Positions 16,343 to 24,843 are shown, counted from the stretch's first letter. The stretch: 25,491 bases of DNA from an uncultured Bacilli bacterium (GCA_947585885.1 CANPXI010000004.1:1-25491), one strand, 5' to 3'. Notes: a model not told the origin generated them from the sequence alone. Numbers and translations: made by a program.

Positions 16343-17947
16343 TTAATATATTTTTTCTACTTCTGTTATTTCTTTTTCTTTTAAGTAGCCTATAGTTAAT
16401 TTATCACCTATTTTTATAAATGGTAAATTATCACTTAAACTTATACTTATTTTATATTTTTTATTATCTGTTGCTTCAATATAATAGTATGTTGTACCAC
16501 TTATTACTACATTATAAATTGATTTAATTATAATTTCTTTTTGTGTTATTTCGTTATCGTTTATTTCAAATTGAACATTATTTAAGTAATTATTTGCGGC
16601 TTCTAGTATTCCTTTACTAGAATCAGTTACTACTACTTTTTGATAGTCTTTTACATCTATAAAGCCATACATTTTAACTAAGCCTTTTTTGTCTTTTAAA
16701 CTTACTAAGTATGTAGGTTTACCTTTTAAATTTATTAAAAGTGGGAAAGTTGAAGAATAGTTCATGTCTTGAACTTGACCTTCTGCACTAGACATTGCAC
16801 TGTATTCTTCTGCTCCTGGTACTTTGTAATATTTAGTTTCACCTGTTCTCATATTTGTTAAAACAAAACCTAAATTTGATTCATCGTTTACTACACTAGT
16901 TATACCAGTATAAAGGTATACGTCATCATTCATTACTAAGTAGTTATATCCGTCTGTTGTATTTACTACGTCTTTTTGACCAAATATGCTATTTATGAAA
17001 CCGTTTTTGTATGTTCCCCAGTCGTCTAGTTGTTCTATTAAAAGGTCAGCTTTGTATGCATTATCTACCCAAGTAGGTACATCTTTTAATTTATATTTTT
17101 CACTTTTGCCAGTTACTGGGTCCATTATAATAACGCCTGTTACTTTCGCTTTTAGTCCTACTGCTGTATATTTTATAGTAGGTATAATCCAGTAAGGGTT
17201 ACCTTCATTATCTATTTCAAAAGAAACACTTCCAAAATTAGTAAATGGATAACTAAATCTTAATTTTCTATATAAATTATCATTAAAATAAGCATTTTCT
17301 GTATATTTTAGACCATTATTTAATTTTATTAATTTTGATTCACCAGTTACACTGTTTACTGTAATATATCCTTTAACTCCTTCTTTTCTATTTGAAATCC
17401 ATTTTATAAAACTTGCATAGTCAATTGGAGTTACTCTCATTATTTCATCATTATAATTTATTTGGTTGTATAAGTCTGATACATTAAATTGGCTTACAAA
17501 CTCTGACATTTGACCCATTACCCTGTCACCTAGTACTTCTGAAGATGCTTTGTCAAGTAAAGGTAATTTATTAAAATCTACTTCTTCTATATCAGTAGTA
17601 AAATCACATTTCTCGTCTACTTTTATTCTCTCATGATAACTTTTAGCATTAAATACTGGACTACATATAAAGTTTATTAGAAAAATTAATACTAAAATTA
17701 TAGGTATTAATGCTAAAGAGATGTATGCAATTTTATCACCTATTATATTTATTTTTGTTAGTTTTTTGTTTTTTACTTTTATATCACTTTTTGATAGTCT
17801 TGCAATGTTAAAAATTATTATTAAAGAAAATAAGTAAGTATAAAAGCCCATGTTATTTAGGTTTATTGCGGGTAATGTTACATAGAATATTACAAACCCT
17901 AAAATTATAGTTATTATTAATGCTCTTATATTTTTCAAAATAATCAC
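16343..17947 (-). CDS. Membrane-anchored protein with large extracytoplasmic domain, unknown function
   Basis: Three membrane segments are visible (about 8-28, 33-49, 73-95). The loop KSDIKVKNKKLTK between the second and third is positive, so it should be inside and the remaining about 435 residues outside. The outer part is rich in beta-strand patterns with repeated turns of the type NSVTGESKLIKL (about 200), DPVTGKSEKYKL (about 285) and NMRTGETKYYKV (about 360), which look like three copies of one structural unit, plus GNPYWIIPTIKY and GKPTYLVSLKD. I do not recognise a named family. The repeats suggest a PepSY- or YpeB-like propeller or repeat domain; that is only a guess. An AGGAG Shine-Dalgarno and a promoter lie upstream. 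Confidence 0.8.
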   Translation of the reverse strand: MIILKNIRALIITIILGFVIFYVTLPAINLNNMGFYTYLFSLIIIFNIARLSKSDIKVKNKKLTKINIIGDKIAYISLALIPIILVLIFLINFICSPVFNAKSYHERIKVDEKCDFTTDIEEVDFNKLPLLDKASSEVLGDRVMGQMSEFVSQFNVSDLYNQINYNDEIMRVTPIDYASFIKWISNRKEGVKGYITVNSVTGESKLIKLNNGLKYTENAYFNDNLYRKLRFSYPFTNFGSVSFEIDNEGNPYWIIPTIKYTAVGLKAKVTGVIIMDPVTGKSEKYKLKDVPTWVDNAYKADLLIEQLDDWGTYKNGFINSIFGQKDVVNTTDGYNYLVMNDDVYLYTGITSVVNDESNLGFVLTNMRTGETKYYKVPGAEEYSAMSSAEGQVQDMNYSSTFPLLINLKGKPTYLVSLKDKKGLVKMYGFIDVKDYQKVVVTDSSKGILEAANNYLNNVQFEINDNEITQKEIIIKSIYNVVISGTTYYYIEATDNKKYKISISLSDNLPFIKIGDKLTIGYLKEKEITEVEKIY

Positions 17948-17960
17948 TCTCCTATAATAA

Positions 17961-17988
17961 ATTATATTTTAAAATTATATATAAGTAA
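17961..17988 (-). promoter_or_regulatory. Candidate promoter for the extracytoplasmic protein gene
   Basis: Minus strand TTACTT, 16 bases, perfect TATAAT, 13 nt before the ATG side of the spacer that holds the AGGAG. Good -10, moderate -35. Confidence 0.45.
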
Positions 17989-18011
17989 ATATTTTAATCA
18001 TTTGTTAATTT

Positions 18012-18968
18012 TTATTTAAGTAATGTTTTCTTTAAAGTTGGTTCATTTAAGTCACTTAGTTTTAAATACTCATGTTTATATTGATTAAAACTCATTATTA
18101 TGTCTTCAAGTGTTTCAGTTGTAAATACGTATTCTGTTTTATTATCTATATTATTTAGTTTAATAGGCGGGATTTCATCTTTATCGTTACTTATTAAAAA
18201 TCCCCATTCATTTATATAATATAATACATTACCATTTTTATTAATTACTAAAATATTTTTTTCATTTGTTTTAAAGTCATGATATAAAATTGGTATAGAA
18301 TTTTCAATAATACTAGAAATACTAGATAAATCTCGATTATTAATTAATGTTAAAAATTTATTATATTGTTCTTTAGATATAGAATATACAATATACTTTG
18401 AATATGTAGAATAATTTAGATATTCATATAAATTACTAGATACTACTTTTGATTTACCTTTATTATACAAAATTATTTCATTTAATTCTTTTACATTAGA
18501 TTGTTCTAAATCAGCTGTGTTAGCTAAAATTTGTTGTTCCAATTTTTTATACTTAGATAATCTATCGTTAAATTCTTGTGTTTTTTCTGAAATTTGATTT
18601 TTTAAATCTTTGGTAAATGGTAAAAATGCTAATGTTTTGTCACATAATTCTTTGTTTTTTTGTGTTACAAATTCTAAAGCTTCATTATAACTATTAAATA
18701 CTTTTTCTACATAGGTTGAATCATTAACGGATGGTGTGATTCTTTCCCAATTATAGTACTCTCTTTTTTGATATGGAAATACAACTTCATAATCTTTTTC
18801 AATTTTACCATCTTGATTATATTTTGTTCTATCACTTAATAAATAACATTTAGATACTATATAACAAACTACATCATAAACTCTATCTAATTCATTTAAT
18901 CCATGGCTCCAACCAACTTGTTCTATTATTGGCATAGCAGCATATTTTACTGGATAATTATATTTCAT
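18012..18968 (-). CDS. Unknown protein, cytoplasmic
   Basis: 318 residues, not assigned to a named family. The N-terminal third is distinctive: NYPVKYAAMPI, then GWSHGLNELDRVYDVVCYIVSKCYL and YEVVFPY; the rest has a Glu/Gln/Lys-rich helical stretch (about 120-170, possible coiled coil) and a mixed C-terminal domain (about 190-318). The N-terminal style reminds me of hypothetical proteins frequent in gut Firmicutes and their mobile DNA, but I cannot name one. No signal peptide or membrane segment. Strong AGGGAGG precedes the ATG. It sits between the chromosomal genes and the mobile element and could be the first accessory gene. Confidence 0.75.
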   Translation of the reverse strand: MKYNYPVKYAAMPIIEQVGWSHGLNELDRVYDVVCYIVSKCYLLSDRTKYNQDGKIEKDYEVVFPYQKREYYNWERITPSVNDSTYVEKVFNSYNEALEFVTQKNKELCDKTLAFLPFTKDLKNQISEKTQEFNDRLSKYKKLEQQILANTADLEQSNVKELNEIILYNKGKSKVVSSNLYEYLNYSTYSKYIVYSISKEQYNKFLTLINNRDLSSISSIIENSIPILYHDFKTNEKNILVINKNGNVLYYINEWGFLISNDKDEIPPIKLNNIDNKTEYVFTTETLEDIIMSFNQYKHEYLKLSDLNEPTLKKTLLK

Positions 18969-18989
18969 AAATAGTCCTCCCTCTTTAAT

Positions 18990-19018
18990 ATTTTATCACA
19001 TTTTCTTCTTTCATTAAA
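18990..19018 (-). promoter_or_regulatory. Candidate promoter
   Basis: Minus strand TTTAAT, 17 bases, TAAAAT with extended TGa. It serves the 318-residue protein gene just downstream of a terminator. Confidence 0.4.
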
Positions 19019-19023
19019 TTTAT

Positions 19024-19053
19024 AAAAGAAAAAATCAATATTTTAATTGATTT
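19024..19053 (-). terminator. Intrinsic terminator
   Basis: Minus strand AAATCAAT-TAAAAT-ATTGATTT (8 bp), followed by a TTTTCTTTT tract. It ends transcription of the upstream 271-residue protein gene. Confidence 0.75.
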
Positions 19054-19078
19054 CTATATTAAAGGTAAAACAATAATA

Positions 19079-19110
19079 CAATTATTTAATCAATTTGAGT
19101 TAAATAATTG
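19079..19110. repeat. Perfect 11-bp inverted repeat in a 3' untranslated region
   Basis: CAATTATTTAA / TTAAATAATTG with a 10-nt loop TCAATTTGAG; about five more pairs form outside if one base bulges. It is followed by no T-run and sits between the stop of the 271-residue gene and that gene's terminator, so it may be an RNA-stabilising hairpin or a protein-binding palindrome. Confidence 0.6.
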
Positions 19111-19147
19111 TTATTAATAAATTCAATTTTATAAAACTTTTAGTGCT

Positions 19148-19963
19148 TTATTTTTTCTTTATTAATGTGTATCTACTTTTATCAAACATTTGCCATGGAG
19201 CAAAATCATTACCTTCTGTATGTCCTGATATAGCAAAGTTTGTAAATCCATAACTTGCTAAAATTTCTTCGTTTTTTTCTAACTGTTTAATAAGATTTCT
19301 AATTACACTTAGCCAAATAAAATCTGGTATTGACTGATAATTTTTAGGAATGTATTTTGAAAATACTTTTGGATTTAATCCAATTGACTTTAAAAATTTT
19401 ATTCTTTCCATTCTCGATACTTGATAATTATCATTACTTATTTGATAAGTTTGATATTCTTTAAAATTTTCAATGCTAAGTTTTCTTAAATCATACCAAG
19501 GAATAAAATAACTTTCATGTATACATATACTTTTTGAAACTTCTCTTCCATCAAAACCTTTTGAAACAGCATCGATTATAACATCTTGTCCTAAATCAAT
19601 ACCAACCGATATTCCTGCCAATCTTTCATATCTTTCTGTAGGATTGCTAATTAGATTAAATAAAACTAATACTCCTAGTGGATCTTTTTCTTTTATTTTA
19701 ATTAAAGTATCATAAAAGCCGTTACTTTTTCCAGCATTTTCTATACCTAAAATAGGAGTTCTTCCTTTTAATGTATCAACTCTATTTTGCGCAAAGCTAT
19801 CTAAGTATTCTTTATTGTTTAAATAATCTTCTTCACTTTCTACTAATATTAAATCTCTTACGGGGCTTAATTGGGGAAAAAAATATAATAAATTTAACAT
19901 ATCACTTGTTCTATAATATTGCATCATTTTTTGCCTATCATCAATATTATTCATATTTAACAT
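19148..19963 (-). CDS. Unknown protein
   Basis: 271 residues with no recognised domain. Notable stretches: NRVDTLKGRTPILGIENAG, FNLISNPTERYERLAG, ISVGIDLGQDVIIDAVSKGFDGREVSK and a C-terminal GFTNFAISGHTEGNDFAPWQMFDKSRY. These look conserved-protein-like (alternating strands with fixed Gly/Asp/Arg) rather than random. No membrane segment. The start is uncertain: ATG at 19963 has only AAGAG about 10 nt ahead, and the ATG at 19954 has nothing better. The second half of the 244-nt upstream gap holds the candidate RNA at 20053-20156. I cannot assign a function. Confidence 0.75.
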   Translation of the reverse strand: MLNMNNIDDRQKMMQYYRTSDMLNLLYFFPQLSPVRDLILVESEEDYLNNKEYLDSFAQNRVDTLKGRTPILGIENAGKSNGFYDTLIKIKEKDPLGVLVLFNLISNPTERYERLAGISVGIDLGQDVIIDAVSKGFDGREVSKSICIHESYFIPWYDLRKLSIENFKEYQTYQISNDNYQVSRMERIKFLKSIGLNPKVFSKYIPKNYQSIPDFIWLSVIRNLIKQLEKNEEILASYGFTNFAISGHTEGNDFAPWQMFDKSRYTLIKKK

Positions 19964-20052
19964 TGAAAATCAACTCTTTAGAATATATTTTTATAATATA
20001 TAAATTTTTATTATTTTATGTTTGATGATATTGTCAGTATATATGTGTTGTT

Positions 20053-20156
20053 AAAAAAACTCGAACTAATAGTCCGAGTTCTCTATCAATTTTGGTGCTA
20101 GTGTCGTAGATATCTACAACTCTTGCATAGCACAAATGACATAAATATCACTCATA
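20053..20156 (-). ncRNA. Candidate structured RNA with own terminator
   Basis: Minus strand, about 100 nt. An outer helix GTGCTA/TAGCAC (20128-20133 with 20095-20100) encloses an inner hairpin GTTGTAG-ATAT-CTACGAC (20114-20120 with 20103-20109, one T-G pair). After a linker comes a 10-bp terminator stem AACTCGGACT/AGTTCGAGTT with loop ATT (20058-20080) and seven T's. It starts about 7 nt after an extended -10 box, and no reading frame of note is inside. It could be a free small RNA, a leader of the downstream 271-residue gene, or partly the terminator of the upstream CPBP gene. No known family was recognised. Confidence 0.5.
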
Positions 20157-20162
20157 TAAATA

Positions 20163-20171
20163 ATTATAACA
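20163..20171 (-). promoter_or_regulatory. Extended -10 box for the candidate RNA
   Basis: Minus strand TGTTATAAT: a perfect TATAAT with the TGn extension. No clear -35 is visible, which extended -10 promoters can lack. Confidence 0.5.
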
Positions 20172-20207
20172 CATTTATCTAACTTTTGATTAAAATTTAT
20201 GTAAGTA

Positions 20208-20792
20208 TTAATTAACAATTCCTAATGATATAGTTAATATTCCTAATACTATATGGCTTAAACAAACGCCACTTAAATTATAATCTTTTCGATATAATAA
20301 ATACCAAATAACCCCAATAATAAATGTTAATATACAAGTTAACACATCTTTATAAATTATATGAACAAATGAATAACATAAACTTGATAAAACAACCCAT
20401 AAATATTTATGTTTATTTTTCTTCTCGAAAAAACCAAATACTCCTCTATATAAAAACTCTTGTATAGGGCAAGATATAAAAATATAAAATATATAGAATA
20501 ATAATGTTTCATTGGGATTATATTTATTTATTCCTAATATTCTAAATAATAAGATTAGTACAACAAATATTAATATTAATGGAATATTTCTTTTTAAGGA
20601 TATATTAATATTTTTATTAATACCCAAATCCTCGTTATTCACTTTAAACAATTTAAATATAAAATAGATTATAATCCCTAAACTAGTTAGTATATAAAAT
20701 TTTATATTATAAAAACTATTATTAAAAAATATTAATATTGGAGTTAAAATATAAATTATCATTATAATTGCAAATAACATCGTATTTTTCAT
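20208..20792 (-). CDS. CPBP family intramembrane metalloprotease-like protein (Abi/CAAX protease fold)
   Basis: 194 residues, about six to seven membrane segments. Motif 1 of the family (EExxxR) appears as QEFLYRG (Q111, E112, R116), a common variant; motif 2 is FVH (H144) and motif 3 LSHIVLG (H180). The family includes CAAX-type proteases and bacteriocin self-immunity proteins. Its ATG lies 3 nt after the stop of the 139-residue gene, with GGAG in the end of that gene, so the two form an operon. Carried near a mobilization module, it may be immunity or accessory cargo; that role is inferred only from context. Confidence 0.82.
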   Translation of the reverse strand: MKNTMLFAIIMIIYILTPILIFFNNSFYNIKFYILTSLGIIIYFIFKLFKVNNEDLGINKNINISLKRNIPLILIFVVLILLFRILGINKYNPNETLLFYIFYIFISCPIQEFLYRGVFGFFEKKNKHKYLWVVLSSLCYSFVHIIYKDVLTCILTFIIGVIWYLLYRKDYNLSGVCLSHIVLGILTISLGIVN

Positions 20793-20795
20793 ATA

Positions 20796-21215
20796 CTATA
20801 TCTCCATACGATTATTAATTTTTTTCTTTAATTCACTTAAATTTTTTGATAAAGAAATTATCTCAGGATTTATTTCTTCTAATTCATTGTTAACTATTAC
20901 ATAATTTTTAAAAATAATATTTTCAATATTCATCATCTTTTTTAATTCATCTTGTATGTAATGCATCTGTATACAATGTGGTGATTTATCAACAGATGCA
21001 AAAATAATTTTATGAATTTTATTTGTTCTTAACATTCCTCCAATTTTAGTAATAGCCATATTTATATGAGTTTCTTCAAGACATAATTCATAAATATTAT
21101 TTGAAAGTAATTTCAATTTTTCAAATCCTTTTGGTTGCATATATTTTAAGCAACTACCAACAATAATTATTGTATCATTAACATCATATATATTTGTTTT
21201 CATAACATCTTTCAT
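20796..21215 (-). CDS. Small conserved Cys/His protein, function unknown
   Basis: 139 residues. The N-terminal TIIIVGSCLKYMQP and the central block IYELCLEETHINMAI (41-55), IGGMLRT, KIIFASVDKSPHCIQMHY (69-86) look strongly conserved, with three Cys (C22, C45, C81) and His (H50, H80) in fixed contexts, suggesting a metal or Fe-S site. I recall similar small proteins in bacteria and archaea associated with iron-sulfur proteins but cannot name the family. The last 40 residues are a Glu/Lys helix. GGAG lies 13 nt before the first ATG; the second Met (residue 5) is an alternative. First gene of a two-gene operon with the CPBP protein. Confidence 0.75.
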   Translation of the reverse strand: MKDVMKTNIYDVNDTIIIVGSCLKYMQPKGFEKLKLLSNNIYELCLEETHINMAITKIGGMLRTNKIHKIIFASVDKSPHCIQMHYIQDELKKMMNIENIIFKNYVIVNNELEEINPEIISLSKNLSELKKKINNRMEI

Positions 21216-21314
21216 ACTCTTACCACTCCATTAAAGTTTTTTTCTATTTATAATTATACTATAAAATTGATTATTAGTCTTTAATTTATAATAAAAAAAG
21301 AAAAATAGGTTACA

Positions 21315-22697
21315 TCAAATTTCCATATCTAAATCATCTTTATTTTTCTCATTGTCATGTTCTTTAGCAAATATATAATCATCTTGAATATCTTCTATTG
21401 TTTCATCTCTAAATATTCCATGTTCATAAAGCTCTTTAGAAAAATGCATATAATCTTCTCGATCCTTTTCCTTACCAAAAATTCGTTTTTTGATAAAACT
21501 TACTAACTTACTGAATAAATTTTCAAAATAATTGATTGTCTGTTTTAATTTAGAATTTTCTTCTTTTAAATCATCTATTTCATCTTCTTGTTTATCTACC
21601 TTTTTTTCAAGTGATTTAACCTTAATATTCAAAGCATCATTATTTTCAGTTAGTATTTTAATTTTTTCTCTATTATCATGTAATTCAGTATCAACATCAC
21701 TAAGTGTTACTGATAACTTTTGCATTTTCTTATATTCATCATTAGTAGAATTTACTTGCTGAATAAAACTAACTATCTTTTCCTTATCATCTTGTTTTAA
21801 AACATACTTATCTTTGTTAGTTATGGTAGTCTTTAAATTATCTACTATTTCTTTAACTTCATTAGAATTATTATCTAGTTCTTTTGATTTTACATTTGCC
21901 TTTTCTAATCGTTCTTGATTTTTAGATATTTCTTCCTGCATTTCGGCATATCCATCCATATCTTTTACATTGATATCTTTGTTTCTACCTTTTTTCTTTG
22001 TCTTTAAAACATTATTCAAACCATATTCCTTATTAAAACTTGCAATGCATAATGTTCTCATTTTATCTTGTAGTTCAATTAGTTTTGTTTTAGTAAACAC
22101 ATCTGATTTACCAACTTGTTTAGACATACCATTTTTACTTTTATATTTTATTGGAACACCAACAATATGCATATGTGGACTTGTTTCATCATAATGAATA
22201 ATGGCACTTGCTACTTTAAAATTAGGTATTAATGTTTCTAAATCTTTTACTTGTTCCTTATAAACATTAGACATTTTATGCTTAAATTTATCATCTTTAG
22301 TATCCCAATATTTTTTATCTCCAAGTTCAATAATAATTTCACAAGCCAAATCATTTTTAGAATTATCACTAATCTTTTTAAAGTAGTCATCTATTTTTCT
22401 ATCATCTCTTGTTTGTTTAGAGTTGTACTCTAATCTTGATTCTTCAAATTCTTCTTTATATAGATTTTTAACATCATCATATAGTGAAGTAGTTCCTCTT
22501 ATAATTTCAATTAGATCCTGATTATCATCATACTGACGATAATTATGTTTATCTACCCTTGATAATTGTCTAGCATTTTGAATTGCATTATTACTTAAAG
22601 AAGTAGTTCCACTAGCATTAGATTTTGCCTTTGCACGAGATACATTTTTTCTATTTTTATCACTACCTAAATGTAATGAATAGGCAAGTTCTGACAT
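21315..22697 (-). CDS. MobV-family relaxase (plasmid mobilization/recombination, Mob/Pre)
   Basis: 460 residues. The relaxase core (about 1-200) includes the metal-binding signature HYDETSPHMH (H168, D170, E171, P174, H175, H177), the HxDExxPHxH pattern of MobV/Mob-Pre proteins, with an upstream KQTRDDRKIDDYF helix and the conserved EIIIELGD strand. From about 255 to 400 it is a long coiled coil (many Leu/Glu/Lys heptads), usual for the dimerizing C-terminal part. It nicks oriT and stays bound to the strand during conjugal mobilization. AAAGGATG precedes the ATG. The candidate oriT lies immediately upstream, as is typical for the family. It ends in TGA. Confidence 0.92.
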   Translation of the reverse strand: MSELAYSLHLGSDKNRKNVSRAKAKSNASGTTSLSNNAIQNARQLSRVDKHNYRQYDDNQDLIEIIRGTTSLYDDVKNLYKEEFEESRLEYNSKQTRDDRKIDDYFKKISDNSKNDLACEIIIELGDKKYWDTKDDKFKHKMSNVYKEQVKDLETLIPNFKVASAIIHYDETSPHMHIVGVPIKYKSKNGMSKQVGKSDVFTKTKLIELQDKMRTLCIASFNKEYGLNNVLKTKKKGRNKDINVKDMDGYAEMQEEISKNQERLEKANVKSKELDNNSNEVKEIVDNLKTTITNKDKYVLKQDDKEKIVSFIQQVNSTNDEYKKMQKLSVTLSDVDTELHDNREKIKILTENNDALNIKVKSLEKKVDKQEDEIDDLKEENSKLKQTINYFENLFSKLVSFIKKRIFGKEKDREDYMHFSKELYEHGIFRDETIEDIQDDYIFAKEHDNEKNKDDLDMEI

Positions 22698-22723
22698 TAT
22701 AAATCACATCCTTTCTTTGAGCC

Positions 22724-22927
22724 TATTTTGTTTATGACAAAATATTTAACCCCCTAGGTATTTTGACGCAAGCATCAAAATAACCTCGTGGGCTAGGGAT
22801 TCCCTAGAACCCTTTTTGACTTACTTCATAATGTTTTAAAACTTCGTAATAAAACAAAATTACATAAGTCCTATAAAATGCTTTTCCCACTTTCATTGCT
22901 TCGCAACAAAACGTGTTCGCATTTTAT
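22724..22927. other. Candidate oriT / inverted-repeat cluster
   Basis: Five nested or successive inverted repeats in 200 bp: TATTTTGT/ACAAAATA (22724-22744); TATTTTGA/TCAAAATA flanked by GG/CC (22757-22785); GGG-CTAGGG-ATT-CCCTAG-aa-CCC (22790-22812); GACTTA/TAAGTC (22818-22823 with 22865-22870); ATAAAATGC/GCATTTTAT (22873-22881 with 22919-22927). The region lies between the relaxase start and the recombinase stop, and is less AT-rich than its surroundings. Position directly ahead of a MobV gene is where oriT is found; the fourth and fifth repeats could be a terminator or single-strand origin. Confidence 0.6.
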
Positions 22928-22929
22928 TC

Positions 22930-24843
22930 CTATTCACATAGTAGTTCTTTTTTTACAGGTTTCACACCAATTTCAATAGGAACAGGGTCTTTCATATAAA
23001 TAACACTATCATTTGATTCATCTGGTATATAGTCAAATGCAGCATTGACATCTTCCATTTGAAATTCATCTTTTCCTCTAATATAAATAATTCCATATCT
23101 GTATTCTTTCATCTTAATATCAGGATCAATTTTATTATAATCTTCCATAGGGAATATTCTAATTATGGCTCTATCATCATGAATAAAATTGAAATAGAAA
23201 ATTCTATCTTCTACATAGTAAATTGCTTCTTCAAATCCTACATCATAATATTGTCTTAATCTCATTATATGCTTTCCTATTTCTTCTTCTGGAAGATAAT
23301 TGCTAAATCTTAAATGTCCTACTAAATTACTAAATAATGCAGGTGTTTTAACATCAATATAACCCATTTCAAATAATTCATTACAAGGTTTACAAATTGA
23401 CTCTCTAAAATCAACATTATCCACATAGATATACTCGTTCATTATTCCTAGTTTAATCTCATCAACATAAGACATTATTAAATTTGCTTTTTCTTCTCTT
23501 GTATAATCTTTCCAAGTTTTAGTTTTTTCCTTATATTCTTTTTCTAATTTGACTTTATTAATATAATCAATATCTCTTTTTAGAAGTATATCTTGTGGGG
23601 TAAAGTTTAGTTCTTCACTTGTATCAGTTTCTTTTAGCTCTTCTTGTAATTTAGTAATAGTATCATCAACTATTTTCTTTTCAGCATTATATTCTTTTAA
23701 ATCAAATGCTCCTGAAACATATGCTTTTCTTATTCTTTCTAATCTATCATTTTGCTTTTTTAGTTCTTTTTCAATCTGTTCCTTTGGCTCATCAAACTTT
23801 TGCTTAATCATAGGTAGAAAGAATTGATTAACAACACTATCATATTCAACTAATTCATCTATAAAATTATCAAAATATTCTTCTATCATTTTTTCTTTAA
23901 TTGTAATCTTACAATCATTACAATAATAGTAGTAATAAGAATTACCATTTTTCTTTGTTGTTGCTTTTCCACCTAAAATTCTATTGCATTTAGGACATTT
24001 TAATTTTTGCAAGAATAGATAAGTTAATGTTCTTTGATAACTTCTTGAGTTTCTTTTCTTTTGTACTTGGCATTCTTCCCATTTATCTTTATCAATAATA
24101 GGTTCTACAACATTAGAGTAATATGTTGGATGTTTTGTTCTTTTTCCATGAACAAAATCCCCTTTATAAATCTCATTTTCTAGTATTGCTAGAATAGTTG
24201 AATCTCTCCAATTTGTTTTACCTAAAACTTCTTCTTTATTTAAAGTATTAGAGATAGTTTGATAAGAATTTCCATTATAATATAAATCAAATATTCTTTC
24301 CACAATATCTTTAGTAGAATAATCAATCACTAATTTTTTATCTTCGTGTTTATAACCTAGTGGAGCTTGATTCGGAATATGTCCTTGCTTAATAGCACCT
24401 GCTAGACCAATTTTAGTTCTTTCACTTGTTCTTTCAATTTCATTTTGAGATACTGACATAAGTAAACGAGATACCATTTTACCATTGGCATTAGTTGTAT
24501 TTATTTCATCATTAGCACAATCAAGATATGCATCATTTTCATCAAGAAAAGTCATTAGCTTTTCCCAATCATAAATACTTCTTGTTATTCTATCTAGTTT
24601 TAAGGCTACTATGGTGTTTATTTTCTTATTTTTGATATCTTCCTTTAATCTTTCAAATTCAGGCCTAAAATTACCTGTTTTAGCACTAATTCCAGCATCT
24701 GTATAATAATCTACAATAGTATAACCTTTAAATTTACAAAATGTTTCTAATCTTTCTTTTTGCTCTGGTAAACTAAAACCCTCACGAGCCTGGTCTTCTG
24801 TTGAAACTCTCATATATAGTCCACATAATTTCTTTTCTTCCAT
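22930..24843 (-). CDS. Large serine recombinase
   Basis: 637 residues. Catalytic N-terminal resolvase domain: LYMRVSTEDQAREGFSLPEQ with the nucleophile S14, LKLDRITRS (81-89) and NEIERTSERTK (134-144). Then a recombinase domain (about 155-270) with APLGY, a zinc ribbon CPKC...CNDC (C283, C286, C308, C311), and a coiled coil (about 350-405). These proteins integrate and excise elements through short attachment sites without sharing long homology. Beyond about residue 480 it carries some 155 further residues (FRESICKPCNELFEMG to the end) that look like a folded domain I do not recognise. GGGAG precedes the ATG. A terminator lies just upstream. Confidence 0.95.
   Translation of the reverse strand: MEEKKLCGLYMRVSTEDQAREGFSLPEQKERLETFCKFKGYTIVDYYTDAGISAKTGNFRPEFERLKEDIKNKKINTIVALKLDRITRSIYDWEKLMTFLDENDAYLDCANDEINTTNANGKMVSRLLMSVSQNEIERTSERTKIGLAGAIKQGHIPNQAPLGYKHEDKKLVIDYSTKDIVERIFDLYYNGNSYQTISNTLNKEEVLGKTNWRDSTILAILENEIYKGDFVHGKRTKHPTYYSNVVEPIIDKDKWEECQVQKKRNSRSYQRTLTYLFLQKLKCPKCNRILGGKATTKKNGNSYYYYYCNDCKITIKEKMIEEYFDNFIDELVEYDSVVNQFFLPMIKQKFDEPKEQIEKELKKQNDRLERIRKAYVSGAFDLKEYNAEKKIVDDTITKLQEELKETDTSEELNFTPQDILLKRDIDYINKVKLEKEYKEKTKTWKDYTREEKANLIMSYVDEIKLGIMNEYIYVDNVDFRESICKPCNELFEMGYIDVKTPALFSNLVGHLRFSNYLPEEEIGKHIMRLRQYYDVGFEEAIYYVEDRIFYFNFIHDDRAIIRIFPMEDYNKIDPDIKMKEYRYGIIYIRGKDEFQMEDVNAAFDYIPDESNDSVIYMKDPVPIEIGVKPVKKELLCE

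Noticed and set aside
20103..20120. GTAG...CTAC resembling the Cas12a repeat stem
   Set aside because: Occurs once, with no repeat array or cas genes; it is an ordinary hairpin of the candidate RNA.
20053..20171. Type III toxin-antitoxin RNA (ToxI-like) ahead of a toxin
   Set aside because: No tandem repeats in the RNA, and the downstream 271-residue protein does not resemble a ToxN-type endoribonuclease.
22250..22433. Plus-strand open frames opposite the relaxase, polC and polA
   Set aside because: Hydrophobic, low-complexity shadows of the A-rich coding strands, without ribosome sites or family features.
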